DNA from: Siminovitchia thermophila
GTDB lineage: Bacteria > Bacillota > Bacilli > Bacillales > Bacillaceae_C
Reading direction: 5' to 3'
Length of the DNA: 64,000 bases
Assembly (NCBI RefSeq): GCF_016909185.1
Contig: NZ_JAFBFH010000007.1
Coordinates: 62,001 to 126,000 of the forward strand
How positions within the stretch are numbered: position 1 is the stretch's first letter; every line of letters begins with the position of its first letter. Below are positions 57,810 through 64,000 of the stretch, piece by piece. The notes below the pieces were generated by a model, which saw only the letters and a list, made by a program, of their open reading frames with translations, had not been told where the DNA came from and did not search any database. A program made the position numbers and the translations under genes.

Positions 57810-58033
57810 TTATGCACAGCCTTTATCCACAAAAAAGGATTAACTATCCACAATTTGTGAATAACTTACTTTTCAATCACTTGTTATGCTAGTTTTATAT
57901 TCATAAATGATTCTTAAACTAGCAATAATAAACGGTAAGGCATTAATCAAACGTTATAAATTGAGGTGGCCTCATTGAAAACAACCTATTGGTCTGTGGA
58001 TAATGATGTGAACAGTAAAAAAAACTATCCACA
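57810..58033. promoter_or_regulatory. DnaA-box cluster at the start of ywlC
   Basis: Six 9-mers match or nearly match TTATNCACA: TTATGCACA (57810-57818), TTATCCACA (57823-57831), CTATCCACA (57844-57852), TGTGAATAA on the reverse (57856-57864), TGTGGATAA on the reverse (57995-58003) and CTATCCACA (58025-58033). Four are full matches to TTATNCACA. They flank and enter the 5' end of ywlC. In B. subtilis, as I recall, the region upstream of ywlC is one of the DnaA-binding clusters outside oriC. Confidence 0.75.
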
Positions 58034-59036
58034 AATAGTAAAAGCAGCAGAGCTCATCAAAAAGAATGAAGTTGTGGCCTTTCCAACGGAAACAGTATAC
58101 GGACTGGGCGCCAATGCTACATCTGATGAGGCAGTGGCAAAAATTTTTGCGGCAAAAGGAAGACCGGCAGATAACCCGCTTATCGTTCATATTGCAACTT
58201 TTCAACAATTGAAGCAAATTGCTGTGGATATTTCCGATACAGCCATGAAGCTTATGCGTACATTTTGGCCCGGTCCGCTCACACTCATATTCAACAAAAA
58301 GCCTGGAGCCGTGTCCCGCTTAGTGACCGCCGGGCTGAATACTGTCGCGGTTCGGATGCCGGACCATCCACTTGCAATGGCCCTTATTCGCGAATCAGGG
58401 CATCCAATTGCCGCGCCAAGTGCCAATAAATCCGGTAAGCCAAGTCCAACGACAGCTAAACACGTGCAAGATGACTTAGATGGTATTGTAGCCGGAATTG
58501 TCGATGGCGGACCCGCAGGGGTTGGAGTTGAATCAACAGTCGTTGACTGCACTGTAAGTCCCCCGGTGATTCTACGTCCAGGCGGTATTTCAAAAGAAGA
58601 TATCGAAGCAGTTATTGGGCCAGTGGAAGAAGATCCTTCGATCGCCAGCTCAGTGTCCAAACCGAAGTCTCCAGGAATGAAGTACCGGCATTATGCTCCG
58701 GATGCACCGCTCTATCTTGCCGACGGTGAACAGCAGTGGATTCAACAGTTAATTGATGAAAAAATGGCCGCAGGGTTGAAGGTGGGTATACTGGCTCCGC
58801 AGGAAACCGCTTCGTTTTATAAGGCTGATGTTGTGGTACCCTGTGGCAGTAAAGCCGATCCAAAAAGTTCAGCCCAGACGCTTTATCAAGCTTTAAGGTT
58901 CTTTGAGAATTCAGGAGTGGATATCATATTTTCGGAAGTCTTTCCCCGTACAGGCGTGGGGGCAGCTATTATGAACCGTCTGGAAAAAGCGGCCTCCCAT
59001 CGGTGGATGAAACAGCATATGAAAGATCAGGACTGA
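57975..59036 (+). CDS. ywlC: Threonylcarbamoyl-AMP synthase (TsaC/Sua5 type)
   Basis: A protein of about 353 residues making threonylcarbamoyl-AMP for t6A37 of ANN-decoding tRNAs. The YrdC domain shows EVVAFPTETVYGLGANATSDEAVAKIFAAKGRPADNPLIVHI and PSANKSGKPSPTTAKHV; the C-terminal Sua5 domain follows the linker PGMKYRHYAPDAPLY. The TTG start at 57975 has GAGGTGG upstream; an in-frame GTG at 57966 overlaps that site. Two DnaA boxes fall within the first 60 bases of the gene. The order spoIIR-ywlC-mntP-ywlE-rpiB is as in B. subtilis, although ywlB is missing. Confidence 0.95.
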   Translation: MKTTYWSVDNDVNSKKNYPQIVKAAELIKKNEVVAFPTETVYGLGANATSDEAVAKIFAAKGRPADNPLIVHIATFQQLKQIAVDISDTAMKLMRTFWPGPLTLIFNKKPGAVSRLVTAGLNTVAVRMPDHPLAMALIRESGHPIAAPSANKSGKPSPTTAKHVQDDLDGIVAGIVDGGPAGVGVESTVVDCTVSPPVILRPGGISKEDIEAVIGPVEEDPSIASSVSKPKSPGMKYRHYAPDAPLYLADGEQQWIQQLIDEKMAAGLKVGILAPQETASFYKADVVVPCGSKADPKSSAQTLYQALRFFENSGVDIIFSEVFPRTGVGAAIMNRLEKAASHRWMKQHMKDQD

Positions 59037-59107
59037 AAGACAATTCTACTCTTTCGTTTCCGTGCATAAGCTCTTATAGGCACGTCCGAAGCGAAAGGGG
59101 TATTTTG

Positions 59108-59653
59108 ATGATACTTCCAGAAATCATTACTTTAGTCATCATGGCTTTTGCGGTAGGAATGGACGCATTTTCCGTTTCACTCGGCATGGGAATTTTCAAA
59201 CTGAGATTTCGCCAAGTTTTTTATATTGGAATGACAACGGGTCTTTTCCACATGTTTATGCCATTGTTTGGCATATTAACCGGGCATTTACTTTCAGAAA
59301 CATTTGGCAAAATTACCGGTTACGTTGGAGGGGGCTTGTTAATGGTTTTGGGAGTACAAATGATACTATCCAGTTTTAAAAGCGAGGAACAAATGGCGAT
59401 CGTCCCTCAAGGTTGGGGACTATTCATTTTCAGTTTCCTCGTCAGTCTGGACAGCTTTTCCGCCGGTCTCAGTCTCGGGATGTTCGGTGCCCGGGCAATG
59501 GCTGCCATGATCTGTTTCGGTATCGTGGCGGCATGTTTGACATGGAGTGGACTGATTATGGGGCGGAAAGTGCAAAGTTTGCTCGGGGTGTATGGAGAGA
59601 TGTTTGGCGGATTCACTTTAATTTTGTTTGGGATAAAGTTGATTTTTTCATGA
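59108..59653 (+). CDS. mntP: Manganese efflux pump MntP-type protein (YwlD)
   Basis: A 181-residue membrane protein of six helices in the MntP family. AVGMDAFSVSLGMGI and SLDSFSAGLSLGMFG are the two repeated halves, each with a membrane Asp that binds the metal in MntP. ATG at 59108 is chosen because AAAGGGG lies upstream; the longer frame overlaps ywlC. No yybP-ykoY Mn riboswitch was recognised in the 70-base gap. Manganese export is inferred from the family. Confidence 0.88.
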   Translation: MILPEIITLVIMAFAVGMDAFSVSLGMGIFKLRFRQVFYIGMTTGLFHMFMPLFGILTGHLLSETFGKITGYVGGGLLMVLGVQMILSSFKSEEQMAIVPQGWGLFIFSFLVSLDSFSAGLSLGMFGARAMAAMICFGIVAACLTWSGLIMGRKVQSLLGVYGEMFGGFTLILFGIKLIFS

Positions 59654-59705
59654 GATTATAAGAGTTATGAAGGCCAGCATTATCAAGTGTTCGACTCACA
59701 CTAAA

Positions 59706-59728
59706 AACGATTATATCGTTTTTTTTGT
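59706..59728 (+). terminator. Terminator after mntP
   Basis: AACGATTATATCGTT (59706-59720) is a short stem followed by eight T or more. It separates mntP from ywlE. Confidence 0.8.
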
Positions 59729-59878
59729 TTTTACTGACGGTTTTTTGTATTTCATTTGTTAATCAATAGATGACACGCTGCCTGGTCGGACTTTGTCATA
59801 TCGTTGATGAAAAAGCACTCTACATTTGTCCGCAAAAAAGTGAATGGTTATAATAAGGTAAAAGAGGTAGGAGAAGAT

Positions 59879-60313
59879 ATGAATATTCTATTCGTTTGTA
59901 CCGGAAATACATGCAGAAGCCCAATGGCTGAGGCCATTTTTCACCATATATGGAACGGAAAAGCGGATGCCAGATCTGCAGGGCTGTTCGCTGCTGAAGG
60001 GAGCAAGGCTGCGGACCATGCGCTAAAGGTATTGAAAGAAAATAACATGAAACTGGAACACCGTTCAAAGCAATTGCAAGAAGAAGATATCCATTGGGCT
60101 AAATATGTGTTCACGATGACAGAAGGGCATAAACAAATGTTGATGGACATGTTTCCGGCGGCAGCGGACAAAATTTTTACTTTAAAAGAATATGTGAATG
60201 GGCGCAATGGAGATCTTGACGTGATAGATCCTTTTGGAGGAGACTTGGAAGTCTACCGCTCAACGTTTCAGGAACTTCGCGGCTTGATTGCCAGGTTGTC
60301 TATTGATTGTTGA
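59879..60313 (+). CDS. ywlE: Protein-arginine phosphatase YwlE
   Basis: A 144-residue low-molecular-weight phosphatase. FVCTGNTCRSPMAEAIF has the nucleophile Cys7 and the Thr that gives arginine-phosphate specificity (CTGNTCRS); DPFGGDLEVY near residue 117 contains the catalytic Asp. It opposes the arginine kinase McsB in protein quality control. ATG at 59879 follows GTAGGAGAAG. rpiB starts about 55 bases downstream, as in B. subtilis. Confidence 0.94.
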   Translation: MNILFVCTGNTCRSPMAEAIFHHIWNGKADARSAGLFAAEGSKAADHALKVLKENNMKLEHRSKQLQEEDIHWAKYVFTMTEGHKQMLMDMFPAAADKIFTLKEYVNGRNGDLDVIDPFGGDLEVYRSTFQELRGLIARLSIDC

Positions 60314-60368
60314 ATCTGTCAACCTGCGTAAACAAAGAAGAATCAAACAAATGAAAGGAGAATGTTAC

Positions 60369-60812
60369 ATGATGAAAGTGGCAATTGCATCCGACCACGG
60401 GGGAATTTTGATTCGCAAAGAAATCATTAAAGTAATGGAAGAATTGAATATAGAATATAAGGATTTTGGTTGTGGAGACGAAAGCTCGGTCGACTATCCC
60501 GACTTTGCTGTTCCTGTAGCAGAAAAAGTGGCAAGCGGTGAATTTGACCGGGGCATTTTAGTTTGTGGAACAGGCATTGGCATGAGCATCGCCGCGAATA
60601 AAGTAAAAGGAATCCGCTGTGCTTTGGTGCACGATGTATTTAGTGCCAGGATGACACGCCTTCATAATGATACAAATGTACTCGCTATGGGGGAACGTGT
60701 GATCGGAGCCGGTCTTGCCCGCGAGATTGCAAAGGTTTGGCTGGAAACGGAGTTTGAAGGCGGCCGCCACACAAGGCGTATCCAAAAGATTTCCGATTAC
60801 GAAAATAGATAA
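60369..60812 (+). CDS. rpiB: Ribose-5-phosphate isomerase B
   Basis: A 147-residue enzyme that interconverts ribose-5-phosphate and ribulose-5-phosphate. [17 protein letters not shown] and [16 protein letters not shown] at the N-terminus and [24 protein letters not shown] carry the active Cys and phosphate-binding residues. ATG at 60369 (or 60372) has AAAGGAGAA upstream. In B. subtilis this gene (ywlF) lies between ywlE and ywlG, as here. Confidence 0.95.
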   Translation: MMKVAIASDHGGILIRKEIIKVMEELNIEYKDFGCGDESSVDYPDFAVPVAEKVASGEFDRGILVCGTGIGMSIAANKVKGIRCALVHDVFSARMTRLHNDTNVLAMGERVIGAGLAREIAKVWLETEFEGGRHTRRIQKISDYENR

Positions 60813-60826
60813 GGGGAGCGATATGC

Positions 60827-61399
60827 ATGGAAATAGAACAATGGCGGAACGAGCTGAAGTTGATTCTCAAGCAATGCGCCGAGGAATTGCCGATTAGGCC
60901 TGGACAGATATTCGTCGTTGGCTGTTCCACATCCGAAGTGGCAGGAAAAAGAATCGGAACATCGGGAACGATTGAAGTGGCAGCCATGATCTTTGAGCAA
61001 TTACAGGCTTTCGCTCAGGAAAAGAAAATCCATTTGGCCTTCCAATGTTGCGAACATTTAAATCGCGCACTTGTTATCGAAAGGGAAACAGCTGAACAAT
61101 TTCATTTCGAACAGGTAACGGTTGTTCCCGTTCGTGAAGCAGGCGGTGCCATGGCAGCATGCGCCTATTCTCGCTTTCAAGATCCGGCCGTTGTCGAGTT
61201 TATAAAAGCGGATGCCGGTATTGATATAGGAGACACGTTTATTGGCATGCATTTAAAACACGTCGCAGTTCCGGTCAGAATCGGCCAAAGGTCACTCGGA
61301 AATGCCCATGTCACCGTGGCAGCCACTCGTCCAAAGCTAATTGGCGGTGCGAGAGCTGTTTATAATCGCGAAAAACTGAACAATAAATGCTATTACTAA
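60827..61399 (+). CDS. ywlG: YwlG family protein (DUF436, UPF0340)
   Basis: A 190-residue protein with the UPF0340 hallmarks [46 protein letters not shown] and [12 protein letters not shown]. Its function is unknown. ATG follows AAGGGGAGCG, 14 bases after rpiB. Gene order rpiB-ywlG-glyA is conserved in bacilli. Confidence 0.92.
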   Translation: MEIEQWRNELKLILKQCAEELPIRPGQIFVVGCSTSEVAGKRIGTSGTIEVAAMIFEQLQAFAQEKKIHLAFQCCEHLNRALVIERETAEQFHFEQVTVVPVREAGGAMAACAYSRFQDPAVVEFIKADAGIDIGDTFIGMHLKHVAVPVRIGQRSLGNAHVTVAATRPKLIGGARAVYNREKLNNKCYY

Positions 61400-61528
61400 T
61401 ATAAATGTTCCGTTTTTGTCTCCAAAAAGTCAAAAATCCATTTGGCTCGGACATTACTTCATGTTAAAATGTAAACAAGAACGGAACCAAGGATAAGGAT
61501 TATTATTACCGATACAAGGGGGAGCACA

Positions 61529-62791
61529 ATGAGCAAGGTAAGCGAAAATAGGGCGGAAAGCGCTATAGCCAAGCAGGATCCCGAGATATACGAGGCGATT
61601 CAAAAAGAATTGAAAAGGCAACAATCCAAAATTGAATTAATTGCATCCGAGAACTTCGTGAGTGAAGCGGTCATGGAAGCTCAGGGATCTGTTTTGACAA
61701 ACAAGTATGCAGAAGGCTATCCGAGCCGCCGTTATTATGGCGGTTGTGAATATGTTGATATTGTGGAGGACTTGGCGCGTGACCGCATTAAGAAATTGTT
61801 TGGCGCGGAACATGCGAATGTGCAGCCTCATTCGGGGGCACAAGCTAATATGGCCGTCTATTTTACTATTTTGAAACATGGCGATACGGTCCTTGGCATG
61901 AATTTATCCCACGGTGGCCACTTGACACATGGCAGCCCCGTCAATTTCAGCGGTATGCAATATCATTTTGTTGAATATGGGGTAGATGAGAAAAATCACC
62001 GTATCAATTACGAAGATGTGCGGCAAAAAGCATTGGAACATAAACCGAAGCTGATTGTTGCCGGAGCAAGTGCTTATCCCCGGATTATCGACTTTGAAAA
62101 GTTCCGGGAAATTGCTGATGAAGTCGGCGCATACTTGATGGTCGACATGGCCCATATTGCCGGATTGGTTGCCGCCGGCCTTCACCCGAACCCGGTTCCT
62201 TATGCCGATTTTGTCACATCTACAACGCATAAAACTTTGCGGGGGCCGCGAGGCGGATTAATCCTATGCAAAGAACAATATGCCAAAGCAATCGACAAGT
62301 CTGTATTTCCGGGCATTCAAGGCGGTCCTCTTATGCACGTCATCGCCGCAAAAGCGGTTGCCTTCGGCGAAGCCTTGACAGACGATTTTAAAGCGTACAG
62401 CCAACTGATCGTTGAAAATGCAAAACAATTAGGCGAAAGCTTAAAGAAAGAAGGTATTGACCTCATTTCTGGCGGAACGGACAACCATTTGCTTCTCCTT
62501 GATGTGCGCTCTCTTGGTTTAACGGGCAAAGTGGCGGAAAAAGTCTTGGATGATGTCGGTATAACCGTTAATAAAAACACCATCCCTTATGATCCGGAAG
62601 GTCCTTTCATCACGAGTGGCATTCGGATTGGAACAGCGGCAGTCACTTCACGGGGCTTTGGAAAAAGCGAAATGGAAGAAATTGCTTCGCTTATTGCATT
62701 TGTCCTTAAAAATCATGACAAGGAAACAAAATTAAATGAAGCGCGTACTCGGATAGAAACTCTGACGGCTCGGTTTCCGCTTTACGTATAA
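61529..62791 (+). CDS. glyA: Serine hydroxymethyltransferase
   Basis: A 420-residue PLP enzyme converting serine and tetrahydrofolate to glycine and methylene-tetrahydrofolate. [39 protein letters not shown] and [15 protein letters not shown], with the PLP-binding Lys in THKT, are diagnostic. ATG follows AAGGGGGAGC. A separate promoter may lie near 61450-61480. No PurR box was recognised. The stop codon TAA is shared with the end of a dispersed hairpin repeat, which may provide 3' end structure. Confidence 0.97.
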   Translation: MSKVSENRAESAIAKQDPEIYEAIQKELKRQQSKIELIASENFVSEAVMEAQGSVLTNKYAEGYPSRRYYGGCEYVDIVEDLARDRIKKLFGAEHANVQPHSGAQANMAVYFTILKHGDTVLGMNLSHGGHLTHGSPVNFSGMQYHFVEYGVDEKNHRINYEDVRQKALEHKPKLIVAGASAYPRIIDFEKFREIADEVGAYLMVDMAHIAGLVAAGLHPNPVPYADFVTSTTHKTLRGPRGGLILCKEQYAKAIDKSVFPGIQGGPLMHVIAAKAVAFGEALTDDFKAYSQLIVENAKQLGESLKKEGIDLISGGTDNHLLLLDVRSLGLTGKVAEKVLDDVGITVNKNTIPYDPEGPFITSGIRIGTAAVTSRGFGKSEMEEIASLIAFVLKNHDKETKLNEARTRIETLTARFPLYV

Positions 62792-62949
62792 AGTGAAACT
62801 TCATTCAGTAGGCGTTTTCTTCCATCTCCTACTGAGTGTTAGTTGAACGAATCGGGCAATTAGGTGCCGTTATCTCTCACTTGGACCTTTTGTATCATCC
62901 TCGCGTTTTGAAGAGGGATTTTTTTATACGGCACCTTACATGCGGGATA
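62788..62949 (-). repeat. Inverted copy of the 155-bp two-hairpin repeat after glyA
   Basis: Read on the minus strand it runs from TATCCCGCATGTAAGGTGCCG to GAAGTTTCACTTTAT. Both hairpins are present (GGTGCCG/CGGCACC arms and CTCAGTAGGAG with CCTACTGAATG). The central loop contains an added T-rich stretch. The end ATAAAG overlaps the last codon and stop of glyA, so the insertion lies exactly at the 3' end of the gene. Confidence 0.85.
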
Positions 62950-62965
62950 AACTGAAAAAAGCTTC

Positions 62966-62992
62966 AAGCCTCCGGTGTTTTGGAGGCTTTTT
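62966..62992 (+). terminator. Terminator after glyA
   Basis: AAGCCTCC (62966-62973) pairs with GGAGGCTT (62982-62989), followed by T residues. It lies just behind the dispersed repeat. Confidence 0.9.
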
Positions 62993-63118
62993 CATATGTC
63001 GGTTTTTTGCCCATTATATGATCTTTATTTTCCTTGCCGAAAGAGAGCCTTTTATGTAAAATTAGCAGGGATATGCTGGCCAGAGCCGGGAAGCAGGTTC
63101 GATTGATTATCATGATAG

Positions 63119-63802
<684 letters not shown>

Positions 63803-63816
63803 GGAGGCATTTTCCA

Positions 63817-64000
63817 ATGGATAAGCGTGTGAAAGTATTATCCATTTTTGGGACGAGGCCGGAAGCGATTAAAATGGCTCCGCTTGTCAAGGAGCTTCAA
63901 GCAAGAAAAGAAGAATTTGAGGCAGTTACGGCTGTTACGGCCCAACATCGGCAAATGCTTGACCAGGTGCTGGATATATTTAAGATTAAGCCTGACTATG
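63817..64000 (+). CDS. mnaA: UDP-N-acetylglucosamine 2-epimerase (3' end outside window)
   Basis: The first 61 codons are visible: [21 protein letters not shown], then [15 protein letters not shown], the N-terminal substrate-binding region of non-hydrolysing UDP-GlcNAc 2-epimerases, which supply UDP-ManNAc for teichoic acid linkage units or other surface polymers. ATG at 63817 follows AGGGAGGC, 14 bases after upp. In B. subtilis mnaA (yvyH) also follows upp. The rest lies beyond base 64000. Confidence 0.93.
   Translation, partial: MDKRVKVLSIFGTRPEAIKMAPLVKELQARKEEFEAVTAVTAQHRQMLDQVLDIFKIKPDY

Noticed and set aside
57810-58033. Chromosomal replication origin
   Set aside because: Although DnaA boxes cluster here, there is no dnaA-dnaN, no AT-rich unwinding element of the usual type, and gene order matches a region away from oriC; a secondary DnaA cluster fits better.
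59037-59107. Manganese yybP-ykoY riboswitch before mntP
   Set aside because: The 71-base gap is too short and lacks the conserved motif; only a small hairpin is present.

Overview
The window is chromosomal DNA from a Bacillus-type, endospore-forming member of the Bacillaceae. Three things support this: the long run of genes matching Bacillus subtilis order (lipL, rsfA, ywfO, ywgA, ywhB-ywhC-ywhD, pbpG, ywiB-argS, ywiE, fadF, acdA, rpoE-pyrG-ywjG-spo0F-fba-tal-murA-glpX-rho-rpmE-tdk-prfA-prmC-spoIIR-ywlC-mntP-ywlE-rpiB-ywlG-glyA-upp-mnaA), the sporulation genes (rsfA, pbpG, spo0F, spoIIR) and the strong GGAGG-type ribosome binding sites. A fused isobutyryl-CoA mutase (icmF) and a complete nheABC-like enterotoxin operon distinguish it from B. 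subtilis. Species cannot be fixed by reading alone.

Layout. 1-3.2 kb: the end of lipL, a 0.75-kb block of non-coding hairpin repeats between inverted ends, and an IS110-group insertion sequence with a likely bridge RNA. 3.2-18.5 kb: housekeeping and sporulation genes (rsfA, ywfO, ywgA, ywhB/C/D, a heterodimeric ABC exporter, pbpG, ywiB, argS), interrupted by two GC-rich arrays of a degenerate repeat of about 58 bp. 18.5-24.5 kb: an A+T-rich accessory island with an IS110 remnant and nheA-nheB-nheC. 24.5-28.2 kb: a cardiolipin synthase, a cobalamin riboswitch, and a B12-binding protein plus permease. 28.4-40 kb: fatty-acid and short-chain acyl-CoA metabolism (fadF, thiolase, 3-hydroxybutyryl-CoA dehydrogenase, two acyl-CoA dehydrogenases, a TetR regulator, icmF). 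40.4-44 kb: a Fur-controlled iron ABC transporter. 44-64 kb: the conserved rpoE-to-upp region, ending inside a UDP-GlcNAc 2-epimerase gene cut by the window edge.

How the parts connect. The riboswitch-controlled B12 uptake genes lie about 10 kb upstream of the B12-dependent mutase icmF. A FadR-type operator overlaps the fadF promoter. The pyrG leader keeps the GGGCTCC start and the terminator used for CTP-sensing attenuation in B. subtilis. Likely SigF, SigG or SigH promoters sit in front of rsfA, pbpG, spo0F and spoIIR. A DnaA-box cluster surrounds the start of ywlC.

The most notable features are the nheABC operon with no visible PlcR box, a dispersed hairpin repeat of about 155 bp in which one copy has swapped both arms of a stem (compensatory change), the IS110 bridge-RNA candidate, the DnaA-box cluster, and a tandem-repeat expansion inside spoIIR.
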